From Paraburkholderia unamae (lineage in GTDB: Bacteria > Pseudomonadota > Gammaproteobacteria > Burkholderiales > Burkholderiaceae), in assembly GCF_003268775.1 (NCBI RefSeq), contig NZ_QLSU01000009.1, positions 62,001 through 126,000 of the forward strand: a DNA stretch of 64,000 nt, read 5' to 3'. Below, in pieces: positions 16,448-25,735 of this stretch. The notes below the pieces were generated by a model that saw nothing but the letters and a program-made list of their open reading frames with translations, made no database searches and was not told where the DNA came from. A program made the translations under genes and the position numbers. Numbering within the stretch: the first letter of the stretch is position 1; each line of letters opens with the position of its first letter.

Positions 16448-17977
16448 ATGAGCCAGCCGATCCGCTTTTATCACCGCAACGCGATCCGCGAAGTTAGCGA
16501 CGCGGGCGTCACCCGCACCGTCCTTCAATACCTGCGCGAAGACGCGCGCTGCACCGGCACCAAGGAAGGCTGCGCCGAAGGCGACTGCGGCGCCTGCACC
16601 GTCGTGGTGGGCGAGCGCAACGAGGCGGGCGGCGTGAGCTTCAAGGCTGTGAATGCCTGCATCCAGTTCCTGCCGACCCTCGACGGCCGTGCGCTGTTCA
16701 CCGTTGAAGACCTGCGCCAGCCCGACGGCTCGCTGCACCCCGTGCAGCAGGCCATGGTCGACTGCCACGGCTCGCAGTGCGGCTTTTGCACGCCGGGTTT
16801 CGTGATGTCGATGTGGGCGCTCTACGAGAAGCATGGCCATGAGCAGGGTGGCCACGCTTGCGGCGCAAAGGGCGCTTGCAGCGTGCCTTCGCGCGACGAG
16901 ATCGCCAATGCGCTCACGGGCAATCTGTGCCGCTGCACGGGCTACCGGCCGATTCTCGACGCCGCCGAGCAGATGTTCCAGGCCGACGCGCCGAAGCAGC
17001 CCATCGACGTGAAGGCGCTCGCGCAAACGCTCGCCACGCTCGAACGCCAGGACACCTTCCACTACGCGCACCGCGGCCAGCGCTACGACGCGCCGCGCAC
17101 CGTCGAGGCGCTGGCCGCCATCAAGGCCGAGCGCCCGAATACGCGCATCCTCGCGGGCAGCACCGACATCGGCCTGTGGGTCACGAAGCAGATGCGCGAG
17201 CTTGGCGACATCGTCTACGTGGGCCAGGTCGACGCGATGCGCAACATCGACGTGAGCGACGCGTGGATCGAGATCGGCGCGGGTGTCAGCGTCGAGCGCG
17301 GCTATGCGGAACTCGCGAAGCACTACCCGGAACTCGAAGAGATGTGGCAGCGCTTCGCTTCGCTGCCGATTCGCAACGCGGGCACCATCGGCGGCAACGT
17401 CGCGAACGGCTCGCCCATCGGCGACTCGATGCCGGGGTTGATCGCCCTGGGTGCACGCGTGGTGCTGCGCGGCGGCGAGATAGAGCGCGAAATGCCGCTC
17501 GAAGACCTTTATCTTGCGTACCAGAAGAAGGACATGGCCGAGCACGAGTTCGTGCTCGCGCTCAAGGTGCCCACGCGCACCGGCGCGCGCGCGAACCTGC
17601 GCTTTCGCACGTACAAGGTGTCGAAGCGCTTCGACTCGGACATTTCGGCCGTGTGCGCCGCGTTCGCCTATATCGCCGACGGCGATGTGATCCGCGAGCC
17701 GCGCATCGCCTTTGGCGGCATGGCGGCCACGCCGAAGCGCGCGGCTCACGCGGAAGGCGTGCTCGCCGACGCGCAATGGCACGAGGCCACGGCGCAGGCC
17801 GCGATGATCGCGCTCGGCAACGACTACGCGCCGCTTTCCGACATGCGCGCGACGAGCGACTACCGCCTCGAAGCCGCGAAAAACACGCTGTACCGCTTCT
17901 GGCTCGAAACGCGTGCGCATAACCCGCTCGCGCCGCAGTCGGTCAACGTGCGCAACGTCGCCGCGGAAACGGCTTGA
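16448..17977 (+). CDS. xdhA: Xanthine dehydrogenase small subunit (Fe-S/FAD)
   Basis: Electron-transfer subunit of xanthine dehydrogenase, 509 aa, purine catabolism. Two [2Fe-2S] clusters are evident: the ferredoxin-type Cys42, Cys47, Cys50 and Cys71 (GCAEGDCGACTVVVGE, NACIQ), and Cys111, Cys114, Cys161 and Cys163 (GSQCGFCTPGFVMSMWALY, NLCRCTGYRPI). The FAD domain follows (LAGSTDIGLWVTKQM, LPIRNAGTIGGNVANGSPIG). ATG at 16448 fits the family N-terminus; a start at 16415 would add 11 residues. It is first of xdhABC, 40 bp ahead of xdhB. Confidence 0.95.
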   Translation: MSQPIRFYHRNAIREVSDAGVTRTVLQYLREDARCTGTKEGCAEGDCGACTVVVGERNEAGGVSFKAVNACIQFLPTLDGRALFTVEDLRQPDGSLHPVQQAMVDCHGSQCGFCTPGFVMSMWALYEKHGHEQGGHACGAKGACSVPSRDEIANALTGNLCRCTGYRPILDAAEQMFQADAPKQPIDVKALAQTLATLERQDTFHYAHRGQRYDAPRTVEALAAIKAERPNTRILAGSTDIGLWVTKQMRELGDIVYVGQVDAMRNIDVSDAWIEIGAGVSVERGYAELAKHYPELEEMWQRFASLPIRNAGTIGGNVANGSPIGDSMPGLIALGARVVLRGGEIEREMPLEDLYLAYQKKDMAEHEFVLALKVPTRTGARANLRFRTYKVSKRFDSDISAVCAAFAYIADGDVIREPRIAFGGMAATPKRAAHAEGVLADAQWHEATAQAAMIALGNDYAPLSDMRATSDYRLEAAKNTLYRFWLETRAHNPLAPQSVNVRNVAAETA

Positions 17978-18017
17978 GAGATTCAGGAACCGGAAGAGAC
18001 ATACGGAGAACGAAACA

Positions 18018-20384
18018 ATGAACCAGCAAGCCGAACCGTTCCTGGACGAACTCAAGGCGCGGGAGCCCTTCGCGCAAGTGCACGTCTCGCGTCCGCACGA
18101 ATCCGCGCATCTGCACGTGAGCGGGCGCGCCACTTACACCGACGACATTCCGGTCGTGGCCGGCACGCTGCACGCCGCGCTCGGCCTTTCGCAGAAGCCG
18201 CACGCGCGCATCGTTTCGATGGATCTCGCGAAGGTGCGCGCCACGCCCGGCGTCGTGGCCGTGCTCACGGCCGAGGACATCCCCGGCGTGAACGACTGCG
18301 GTCCGATCATCCACGACGATCCGGTGCTTGCCGACGGCGTTGTGCAGTACGTGGGCCAGCCCATGTTCATCGTGGTGGCGACGTCGCACGACACGGCGCG
18401 CCAGGCCGCGCGCCGCGCCGAGGTGCAGTACGAAGAACTGCCCGCCGTGCTCACGGCGCAGCAGGCGCGTGCCGCCAACCAGTCCGTGCTGCCGCCGATG
18501 AAGCTCGCGCGCGGCGAGGCGTCCACGCGCGCCGCACGCGCCGCGCACCGCCACGAAGGCGAGATGCTGCTGGGCGGGCAGGAGCAGTTTTACCTCGAAG
18601 GCCAGATCGCCTACGCGGTGCCGAAAGACGACGACGGCATGCACGTGTGGTGCTCCACGCAGCACCCGAGCGAAATGCAGCACCTCGTCGCGCATGTGCT
18701 GGGCGTCGCCTCGCACAACGTGCTCGTGGAATGCCGCCGCATGGGCGGGGGCTTCGGCGGCAAGGAATCGCAATCGGGCCTCTTTGCGTGCTGCGCGGCG
18801 CTCGCCGCATGGAAGCTCTTGTGCCCCGTGAAGCTGCGCCCCGACCGCGACGACGACATGATGGTCACGGGCAAGCGCCACGATTTCCACTACACGTATG
18901 AAGTGGGCTACGACGATCAAGGCACGATCGAAGGCGTTTCGGTCGACATGACTTCGCGCTGCGGCTTTTCCGCCGACCTTTCGGGCCCGGTGATGACGCG
19001 CGCGGTTTGCCACTTCGACAACGCGTACTGGCTGCCCGATGTATCGATCGCCGGTTTCTGCGGCAAGACCAATACGCAGTCGAACACGGCGTTTCGCGGC
19101 TTCGGCGGCCCGCAGGGCGCGTTCGCGATCGAGTACATCATGGACGACGTGGCGCGCTCGCTCGGCCTCGATTCGCTCGACGTGCGCCGCCGCAACCTTT
19201 ATGGCAAGACGCAGAACAACGAGACGCCCTACGGCCAGGTGATCGAGGACAACGTCATTCACGAGCTGATCGACGAGCTGGCCGAGACGAGCGGCTATCG
19301 CGCGCGGCGCGCGGCGATCCGCGAATTCAACGCGAACAACGAAGTGCTCAAGAAGGGCATCGCGCTCACGCCGGTGAAGTTCGGCATCGCGTTCAACGTC
19401 ACGCACTTCAACCAGGCGGGCGCGCTCGTTCACATCTACACCGACGGCTCGGTGCTCGTGAACCACGGCGGCACCGAAATGGGCCAGGGGCTGAACACGA
19501 AGGTCGCGCAGGTCGTGGCGCATGAGTTGGGCATCGAATTCGGCCGCGTGCGCGTGACCGCGACGGACACGAGCAAGGTGGCGAACACCTCCGCCACGGC
19601 GGCGTCGACCGGCACCGACCTGAACGGCAAGGCCGCTCAGGACGCGGCGCGCCAGTTGCGCGAGCGCCTCGCCGCGCTCGCCGCGACGACCTACGGCAAG
19701 GGCGAAGTCAACGCCGCCGACGTGATCTTTGCCAACGAGTCCGTGATCGTGGGCGAGACGATCGTGCCGTTCGAGACACTGGTTTCGAAGGCCTATCTCG
19801 CGCGCGTGCAGCTCTGGTCCGATGGCTTTTACACCACGCCCAAGCTGTACTGGGACCAGGCCACGTTGCGCGGGCGGCCGTTCTACTACTATTCGTATGG
19901 CGCGGCGGTTTCGGAAGTCGTGATCGACACGCTCACGGGCGAAATGCGCGTGCTGCGCGCCGATGCGCTGCACGACGTGGGCGCGTCGCTGAACCCCGCA
20001 CTCGACGTGGGCCAGGTGGAAGGCGGCTTCATCCAGGGCATGGGCTGGCTCACCACGGAAGAACTGTGGTGGAAGCCGGACGGCAAGCTCATGACGCACG
20101 CGCCGTCCACGTACAAGATCCCGACCGTGAACGACACGCCCGCCGAATTCAACGTGAAGCTCTTCAAGAACCGCAACGCGGAAGACAGTATCCATCGCTC
20201 GAAGGCCGTGGGCGAGCCGCCGTTGCTGTTGCCGTTCTCGGTGTTCTTCGCGATTCGCGACGCCGTGGCGAGCGTGGCCGACTACCGCTTCAATCCGCCG
20301 ATGAATGCGCCCGCCACCGCCGAGGAAATCCTGAAGGGCGTGCGCGCGGTTCGGACGATGGCGCGCGAGGGGGCTGCAAAATGA
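18018..20384 (+). CDS. xdhB: Xanthine dehydrogenase large (molybdopterin) subunit
   Basis: Catalytic molybdenum-cofactor subunit, 788 aa, oxidising hypoxanthine and xanthine to urate. Seen: ESAHLHVSGRATYTDDIP at the N-terminus, the QEQFYLEGQ and CRRMGGGFGGKE cofactor loops, TAFRGFGGPQGAFAIEYIMD, GGTEMGQGLNTKVAQV, and KAVGEPPLLL with the catalytic Glu at residue 733. ATG at 18018 has GGAG at 18005, so the longer frame from 17913 is rejected. Its stop overlaps the xdhC start (ATGA), indicating translational coupling. Confidence 0.95.
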   Translation: MNQQAEPFLDELKAREPFAQVHVSRPHESAHLHVSGRATYTDDIPVVAGTLHAALGLSQKPHARIVSMDLAKVRATPGVVAVLTAEDIPGVNDCGPIIHDDPVLADGVVQYVGQPMFIVVATSHDTARQAARRAEVQYEELPAVLTAQQARAANQSVLPPMKLARGEASTRAARAAHRHEGEMLLGGQEQFYLEGQIAYAVPKDDDGMHVWCSTQHPSEMQHLVAHVLGVASHNVLVECRRMGGGFGGKESQSGLFACCAALAAWKLLCPVKLRPDRDDDMMVTGKRHDFHYTYEVGYDDQGTIEGVSVDMTSRCGFSADLSGPVMTRAVCHFDNAYWLPDVSIAGFCGKTNTQSNTAFRGFGGPQGAFAIEYIMDDVARSLGLDSLDVRRRNLYGKTQNNETPYGQVIEDNVIHELIDELAETSGYRARRAAIREFNANNEVLKKGIALTPVKFGIAFNVTHFNQAGALVHIYTDGSVLVNHGGTEMGQGLNTKVAQVVAHELGIEFGRVRVTATDTSKVANTSATAASTGTDLNGKAAQDAARQLRERLAALAATTYGKGEVNAADVIFANESVIVGETIVPFETLVSKAYLARVQLWSDGFYTTPKLYWDQATLRGRPFYYYSYGAAVSEVVIDTLTGEMRVLRADALHDVGASLNPALDVGQVEGGFIQGMGWLTTEELWWKPDGKLMTHAPSTYKIPTVNDTPAEFNVKLFKNRNAEDSIHRSKAVGEPPLLLPFSVFFAIRDAVASVADYRFNPPMNAPATAEEILKGVRAVRTMAREGAAK

Positions 20385-20971
20385 ATCGGCATCCTGACCA
20401 TTGCGTGCGCGTGGACGAAACCGGGCGCGTGATCATCGGCCGCCGCAGCACGCCGGTGCCGCACTACGGGCCCATGCATATCGTGCTGTTCGGCGCGGGC
20501 CACGTGGGTCATGCGCTGGTGACGCTGCTCGGCATGCTGCCGTGCGTGGTGCAATGGGTGGACGAGCGCGACGAACTGTTCCCCGACGAGGTGCCCGCCA
20601 ACGTGCAGATCGAAGCCACCGACACGCCGGCCGCGATCGTCGACGAAGCGCCTGCCGGCGCGTACTTCCTCGTGATGACGCACAATCACGCGCTCGATTT
20701 CGAGCTGACCGAGCGCATCATGCGGCGGCGCGATTTCGCGTGGTTCGGGCTGATCGGCTCGAAAACGAAGCGCGTGAAGTTCGAGCGGCGACTCATGGAG
20801 CGCGGCGTGGCCGAGGAGCGCCTGGACGAGATGACTTGCCCGATCGGCGTGACGGGGATCGTCGACAAGGCCCCTTCGTCGATTGCGGTGGCCGTGGCCG
20901 CGCAACTCATGCAGATGCGGGTGGCGCAGCGCCCGGCTGCGGTGAGAACGGTCGAGCTGGCGCGCGCCTGA
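20381..20971 (+). CDS. xdhC: XdhC-like Moco insertion protein, Rossmann domain only
   Basis: XdhC binds molybdenum cofactor, assists its sulfuration and hands it to the large subunit. This protein is only 196 aa. It contains the C-terminal Rossmann part: HIVLFGAGHVGHALVTLLG, VQWVDERDELFPDEV, YFLVMTHNHALDFELTERI, FGLIGSKTKRVKFERRL and MTCPIGVTGI. The N-terminal XdhC/CoxI domain of typical 280-340-aa members is missing, and the DNA upstream is xdhB in another frame, so it is not a missed start. The ATG overlaps the xdhB stop. It could be a natural short form or a deletion; activity is uncertain. Confidence 0.85.
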   Translation: MNRHPDHCVRVDETGRVIIGRRSTPVPHYGPMHIVLFGAGHVGHALVTLLGMLPCVVQWVDERDELFPDEVPANVQIEATDTPAAIVDEAPAGAYFLVMTHNHALDFELTERIMRRRDFAWFGLIGSKTKRVKFERRLMERGVAEERLDEMTCPIGVTGIVDKAPSSIAVAVAAQLMQMRVAQRPAAVRTVELARA

Positions 20972-20987
20972 TCGCAGCGAGCGCACG

Positions 20988-21009
20988 AGCAACGCAAAAG
21001 CAACGCACA
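20988..21009. repeat. Two tandem 11-bp repeats
   Basis: Units agcaacgcaaa and agcaacgcaca are adjacent, with a partial third copy (agcaaaac) running into the terminator stem. They lie between convergent xdhC and the LysR gene. Confidence 0.75.
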
Positions 21010-21013
21010 AGCA

Positions 21014-21039
21014 AAACGGGCGCCGCGAGGCGCCCGTTT
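21014..21039 (+). terminator. Terminator between xdhC and the convergent LysR gene
   Basis: A perfect 11-bp stem (21014-21024 with 21029-21039) closes a GCGA tetraloop. The stem starts with AAA and ends with TTT, so it can serve both directions, but the T run is short. Confidence 0.75.
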
Positions 21040-21077
21040 GCATGAGTGAACGTCGAGCACAACCGCGCCGCCCGCGT

Positions 21078-22088
21078 TTACGCCGCTTCGAGAGGCGGCG
21101 TGGGCGCTTCGTCGTCAGCCGCGTGCGCCGGCTTCTTCGCGCGCGAGCGCTTCGCTGTGCGCTCGGCCGTCAACGTGCCGGAGACGTCCTCGATCAATCC
21201 TCGCAGCCACCCCACATCGCTGGGTCTATCCGGCTGCGGATGCCACATCTGATAGCAGTGAATGCGCGGAAAGGCGATCGGCGTGTCGATCACGGCAAGC
21301 GGCAGCAGCTTCGCGTAGTGCAGGGCGAAGCGGCGCGTCGTCGTGAAGATCAAGTCCGATTGCAGCAGCACCTGCGGCACGAGCCCGAAGTAGGGGAGCG
21401 TCGCGACGATGCGGCGCTCGGCCTTCGCTCTCGCGAATCCCAGGTCGATCGCGCTCGCGTGCGCGCCCGTGTAGGGCGTGGGCGCGAGATGGGGCGCGGC
21501 CAGATAAGCCTCGCGCGTGAGTTCGCGGCGCGTGAGTGGATGGTCCGCGCGCATCATGCAGACCACCTTGTCGGAGAACAGGTCGCTGCGCGCGAAACGC
21601 GCATCGGGCTTCGGCCAGTTGCCGATCACGAGGTCGAGCTCGCCCGCGTCCAGCGCGCCATGGTGGTCCAGCGTGGGCGAGAGCGAGAGGATCTCGAGGC
21701 GGGCCGCCGGCGCCGTTTCGCGAAAGCGCGCGATGAGCGTCGGCATGAAGAAGTCGTTCAGGTAGTCGGGCGCGGCCAGACGAAAGGTGCGCTTCGAGCG
21801 CACCGGGTCGAAGTCGCCGTGCGGCGTGGCCACGAAATCGACGTCGCGCAGCACCCGCTGCGCGTATTGCAGCAGCGATTCGCCGTACTCGGTCGGCACC
21901 ATGCCGGCCTTGCCGCGCACGAGGATCGGATCGCCCAGGATCTCGCGCAGCCGCCGCAGCGCCGTGCTGATGGCGGGCTGGGTCTGGTTCAGGCGCAGCG
22001 CGGCCTGCGTGACGCTGCGCTCGACCAGCAGCGTGCGCAGCACGCGCACCAGCCAGATGTCGAGGGAGAGGGCGGTATCGTCGTCCAT
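21078..22088 (-). CDS. LysR-family regulator
   Basis: A 336-aa regulator. The helix-turn-helix (TLLVERSVTQAALRLNQTQP, AISTALRRLREILGDPILVR) and the substrate-binding domain (TFRLAAPDYLNDFFMPTLI, DLVIGNWPKPDARFARSDLF) are clear. The NodD/NahR-like subgroup is suggested by LDIWLVRVLRTLLVERS. The C-terminus carries a Lys/Arg/Ala/Pro-rich tail of about 25 residues. It is convergent with xdhABC and lies 145 bp from a divergently ordered isomerase-like gene, so neither is assured as its target. Confidence 0.88.
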   Translation of the reverse strand: MDDDTALSLDIWLVRVLRTLLVERSVTQAALRLNQTQPAISTALRRLREILGDPILVRGKAGMVPTEYGESLLQYAQRVLRDVDFVATPHGDFDPVRSKRTFRLAAPDYLNDFFMPTLIARFRETAPAARLEILSLSPTLDHHGALDAGELDLVIGNWPKPDARFARSDLFSDKVVCMMRADHPLTRRELTREAYLAAPHLAPTPYTGAHASAIDLGFARAKAERRIVATLPYFGLVPQVLLQSDLIFTTTRRFALHYAKLLPLAVIDTPIAFPRIHCYQMWHPQPDRPSDVGWLRGLIEDVSGTLTAERTAKRSRAKKPAHAADDEAPTPPLEAA

Positions 22089-22233
22089 GGGGGGCGTGGC
22101 GGGGAAAGGCGCGCGCGCAAGGCGCGCACGGACTCAGCCATAACCATAAGCCGCCTCGCGCGCCGCCGCCATAGGGGGCGTGGTATGACGGGGATCAGAC
22201 GGCGGCGGTCGGGGCCGCCACCGCCGCCCCCCG

Positions 22234-22893
22234 TTATTCCGTCGCCGTCGTGGCCCTGGCGATGCCCGAAGGCAGCGAGGTGATGCGCTTGACCTCGCGC
22301 GAGTCGAGCCAGTTCGGCGAGCGTGCGCAGTACAGCACCATCGGCAGCGCGTCCTCGCCCCAGAACAACTGCTTGTTCATCCAGAACGTCGGCACGCCGA
22401 ACACGCCCATCGCGAGCGCGTCGTTGGTGTTGCGGCGCAACTGCGCACGCACCGATTCCTCTTCGATCAGCGACTCGCCGTGCGGAATGCCCACGCGCTC
22501 GCAAAGCTGCTCGAAGCCTTCCTCGCTCGACGGGTCGCGGCCCTCGCGCCAGATGAAGCGGAAGATCTCGCGCACGCACGCGAAGTCGCCGCCGGCCGCG
22601 ATGGCGAGCAGCATCGGCTTGATCGAATCGAACGGGTGCGCGGGCGGCATCTTGAACGGAATGCCGAGTTGCTCCGCGCGAAAAAGCGCGTGCCGGTAGG
22701 TGAAGATGCGCTTGGCCGGGATCGCGGCGCCGAGCGGCTGGCCCCAGTGGCGGTACAGCTCCGTGAGCAGCACGGGCGTCGGCACGAAGTCGAAGCCGGG
22801 CCACTTCTCGTGCTGTTCCAGCAACAGATACGAGAACGGCGACACGAAGTCGTAGAACCAGGCTGGCTGGTTGGCGTCGATGCCGTCGATCAT
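22234..22893 (-). CDS. 2-hydroxychromene-2-carboxylate isomerase-like (DsbA family) protein
   Basis: A 219-aa thioredoxin-fold protein of the kappa-GST/HCCA isomerase group, which normally uses glutathione in naphthalene-type aromatic breakdown. Seen: WFYDFVSPFSYLLLEQ, where Ser18 matches the active-site Ser of HCCA isomerase; IPAKRIFTYRHALFRAEQLG; and the C-terminal AMGVFGVPTFWMNKQLFWGED. No other aromatic-degradation gene is nearby, so the substrate may be different. ATG at 22891-22893 has GGAG upstream. Confidence 0.82.
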   Translation of the reverse strand: MIDGIDANQPAWFYDFVSPFSYLLLEQHEKWPGFDFVPTPVLLTELYRHWGQPLGAAIPAKRIFTYRHALFRAEQLGIPFKMPPAHPFDSIKPMLLAIAAGGDFACVREIFRFIWREGRDPSSEEGFEQLCERVGIPHGESLIEEESVRAQLRRNTNDALAMGVFGVPTFWMNKQLFWGEDALPMVLYCARSPNWLDSREVKRITSLPSGIARATTATE

Positions 22894-22983
22894 GTTGTTT
22901 CTCCGCTTGTGCGCTGCTTGTGCGCTTTATGCGGGCCGTTCTTCGAGTGGCCCGTTTTCAGGTTCAATGTACTTATCGCAGCA

Positions 22984-24531
22984 CTAGTGCGTGCGCTCGC
23001 CTGCTGTGTCGTTGCCGCTTCCATCGCCGCCGCCGCTTTCGTTTGCGTGGCGCGGTTCCCCGTCCGGCTTGTCCGCGCCCTCGGCTGCGTCGTCCTGCGC
23101 GGCGGCATCGGCCTCGGCATCCTCGCGCGCGCGCGCCTCACGCGTCGCCGCAAGCCGCTCGCGCACGAAGCCGATATGTTCGCGCAAGACGTAGAACTGT
23201 TCCGCGTAGGCGAGCGGCATTTTCATGCCGTTGACCGACTCTTCGATCGAATCGAGCTGGCGGATCAGCGCCCGCCGCTCGGTGGGCGAATTGTCGGCCA
23301 TCGCCGCGCGCTCCAGGGCGATCAGCGAGCCGTACCAGCGATAGATGCGCGATTTTACCCGCCAGGCGTAGAGCGAAGGCACGATCCGCAAGCCCGGAAT
23401 CAGCACGACGATGATCGGCACGAGCAGCACGACGAGCCGGTCGGCGAGGCTTGCCACCCAGAAGGGCAGCGCGCGGTAGAGGAAGCTCTTGCCCGACTTG
23501 TAGTAACGCGCGGCGTCGGCGCTGATCGGGAAGTCCTGGGCGCGCGGCGCGGGGAATTCGCCCGCGCGTTGCAGGAGCGTCGAGCGGCCGTGCACTTCCT
23601 TGGCCGCTTCGATCAGCAGATCGGAGAGCGCCGGATGCAGCGAGTCGCGCGCGACCAGCTCGGCCGTGGGCGCGATGAAGTGCAGCGGCGCGGCGGGCAG
23701 GTTGCGGCCGAAGTCGAACGCCCCCATCGGGATCGTGATGGCCGTGAGGTACGGGAAGCGCCGCGCATAGGCATCGGCCTGCACGAAGTCGAAAAAGCGC
23801 ACGCCCGGCATGCGCATGAGGCGGCCCATCACGGGCGGCTGCGCGGAGTCGCCCGCGAGGATGGCCACGTCGATCTTGCCCGCCACGAGCGCGCGCGCGG
23901 CGTCATCGCCGGAGAGCGGCAAGAGCTTCGTCGGGCCGCCCGGCTCGATGCCGTTGGCCTTGAGCAGCGTGAGCGCGAGTTCGCGCGTGCCGCTGCCCTC
24001 GGCGCCGATGGCGAGGCGCTGGCCTTCGAACTGCGAGAGCTTCGTGGCGACGGGGCCGTGATAGAACACGACGAGCGGCACATAGGCCACACTGCCGAGC
24101 GAGACGACGCCGTCGGGCACCTTGGTCGCGATGCCGTCCTGCACGAACGCGACGTCCACGTTCGACTTCGGGTCGGACACGCGCTGGAGGTTCTGCGCCG
24201 AGCCCTCCGATTCGAGCACGTTGAGCGTGATCTTGTTGCGCGCGAGGATCGCCTTGTACTTCTGGGCGTCGTTCCAGTAGGTGCTGCCCTTGGGCCCGGC
24301 GCTCATGGTGAGCGTGTTGGGCGGGGCGGGCTGGATGAGGCGTACCGCGAGCCAGATGGCGGCCACGCTGATGAGCAGGATGGGACCGAACGAGACGGCC
24401 AGATCGCGCCACGATATCGCCACGAAGCGCGCGACGAGACGGGGGGGAGGTTTGCGGCCGGTGCGGGACTTCATCGGGGTGGGGCGGGCCTCTGGAGGTT
24501 CCTGGGGGGTCACGGGTTGGCGCTGACGCAT
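22984..24531 (-). CDS. TAXI-family TRAP transporter solute-binding protein, membrane-anchored
   Basis: A 515-aa protein with one N-terminal transmembrane segment (about 47-66, FGPILLISVAAIWLAVRLI), an extracytoplasmic TAXI binding domain (SAGPKGSTYWNDAQKYKAIL, LESEGSAQNLQRVSDPKSNV, AIGAEGSGTRELALTLLKAN) and a second hydrophobic segment (about 375-400, LVVLLVPIIVVLIPGLRIV). An acidic, low-complexity tail follows. TRAP membrane subunits are not present here, so the partner is unknown or the protein acts as a sensor or anchor. Met20 at 24474 is an alternative start. It lies 90 bp upstream of the HCCA-isomerase-like gene on the same strand. Confidence 0.82.
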   Translation of the reverse strand: MRQRQPVTPQEPPEARPTPMKSRTGRKPPPRLVARFVAISWRDLAVSFGPILLISVAAIWLAVRLIQPAPPNTLTMSAGPKGSTYWNDAQKYKAILARNKITLNVLESEGSAQNLQRVSDPKSNVDVAFVQDGIATKVPDGVVSLGSVAYVPLVVFYHGPVATKLSQFEGQRLAIGAEGSGTRELALTLLKANGIEPGGPTKLLPLSGDDAARALVAGKIDVAILAGDSAQPPVMGRLMRMPGVRFFDFVQADAYARRFPYLTAITIPMGAFDFGRNLPAAPLHFIAPTAELVARDSLHPALSDLLIEAAKEVHGRSTLLQRAGEFPAPRAQDFPISADAARYYKSGKSFLYRALPFWVASLADRLVVLLVPIIVVLIPGLRIVPSLYAWRVKSRIYRWYGSLIALERAAMADNSPTERRALIRQLDSIEESVNGMKMPLAYAEQFYVLREHIGFVRERLAATREARAREDAEADAAAQDDAAEGADKPDGEPRHANESGGGDGSGNDTAGERTH

Positions 24532-25060
24532 GACCGCCGGGCTGTTGCCAGGAAATCGGCGCGTCGCGCGGGCTCTGAGCGCCGATGGTACATGAGATTC
24601 GGCGTCCCAGCGGCACGCGCTGTGCCTCGCCAGCCTTGCTTGTGCGCATGCAACAGGCCACTGCGCTAAACTCTTTGCGCTTGCGGCGCAGCCAGGCTAA
24701 ATTGTGGTTCGCCAGCCGTGCCTGGCAAGCGGCGTCGACGCTCGCAGCGCGTTCCCAGCGCAAGGCGCGCGGGCATCGGGCCATCGAGTATCAAGCCATA
24801 ACAATCAGCACAATCAGCAAGCGGGCGCAGACCCGCGCGGGCGGGCCTTGCACGTCCTCCATCCTTGCCTCTCGCTTGGCGTCCAGACCCTGGTGGCGCC
24901 CGGCTACGCGCGCATTGCGCGTGGCGCGCCACCAACGGTAGTGGTAACGAAGCCGTCAGACCGTGGCTGACGGGCGGCCTGCGAGCCGTCCGTCGGCAGG
25001 ACCGACGGTCCTATTCCAGGCAATAACGCAGGCAACAACGTGAAGACACAAGGAGAAAAC
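24532..25060. other. 529-bp intergenic region, no gene recognised
   Basis: Several overlapping short frames exist but none shows family features. A 7-bp GC-rich hairpin (24990-24996 with 25002-25008) lies about 55 bp before the BON gene. A perfect ribosome-binding site (AAGGAG) at the right end belongs to the BON gene. Confidence 0.5.
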
Positions 25061-25411
25061 ATGAAATCGGTCGCTATTCTGAAGACGCTGGGCGCGGCAC
25101 TGTGCCTGACGGTGGCTTGCAGCGTGTCCTATGCACAGGACACGGCGAGCGCTCCCGCCGCCACCACCTCGGCCGCTCCGGCCACCACGGCCAAGAAGGC
25201 CGACCGCAAGCTGGGCTACACGGTGCGCAAGGCGCTCTCGAAGACCCAGGGCGTGGACGTTTCGAACATCAGCGTGCGTTCGCACGGCGGTGCGATCACG
25301 CTGACCGGCTCGGTGCCGGATCAGGGCCAGATCGACAAGGCCGGCGAAGTCGCGCAAGGCGTGGCGGGCGTGAAGTCGGTGTCGAACAAGCTGACGGTCA
25401 TGCAGCAATAA
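25061..25411 (+). CDS. BON-domain periplasmic protein
   Basis: A 116-aa exported protein. Residues 1-25 (MKSVAILKTLGAALCLTVAC to SYAQ) form a signal peptide; an Ala/Thr/Ser linker follows; residues about 48-113 are one BON domain (VRKALSKTQGVDVSNISV, GAITLTGSVPDQGQIDKAGE, GVKSVSNKLTV). BON domains bind phospholipid or surfaces in OsmY-like envelope-stress proteins. ATG at 25061 has AAGGAG nine bases upstream. Single gene with its own terminator. Confidence 0.9.
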   Translation: MKSVAILKTLGAALCLTVACSVSYAQDTASAPAATTSAAPATTAKKADRKLGYTVRKALSKTQGVDVSNISVRSHGGAITLTGSVPDQGQIDKAGEVAQGVAGVKSVSNKLTVMQQ

Positions 25412-25486
25412 GTGCCGTCACGAGTGCGCCAACAAGCGCACTAACAGGCGCTGGCGGCGAGCCGCCAGCGGCAACAGCAGGCAACG

Positions 25487-25512
25487 AGCCCCGGCATGAT
25501 CCGGGGCTTTTT
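25487..25512 (+). terminator. Terminator after the BON gene
   Basis: An 8-bp GC-rich stem (25487-25494 with 25501-25508), 6-nt loop and five T. A second perfect 9-bp hairpin without T tract lies upstream at 25449-25470. Confidence 0.85.
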
Positions 25513-25735
25513 CATGCGCGCCTGGCCGGCGATGTCCGGGTATGTCCGGGGTCGGGGCGCGCCGCCCGCCGTTTTGGCGCGCAAGCCGCGCCCGTCATGC
25601 GATTTTGTGATGTTGCAGTGCGTTGTACAGGTGCGGAGTGACACACAGTTTTCCCACCATTCGGGGTATACCGTGGTTATCGCGCGTCTTTCCGGGGTCG
25701 AGCGCGGCCTCATCGCTGGAAAGCAGGAAATCGCC

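Noticed and set aside
24532..25060. Small genes between the TAXI gene and BON gene
   Set aside because: Overlapping short frames in several phases, none with a good start, signal peptide or family motif.
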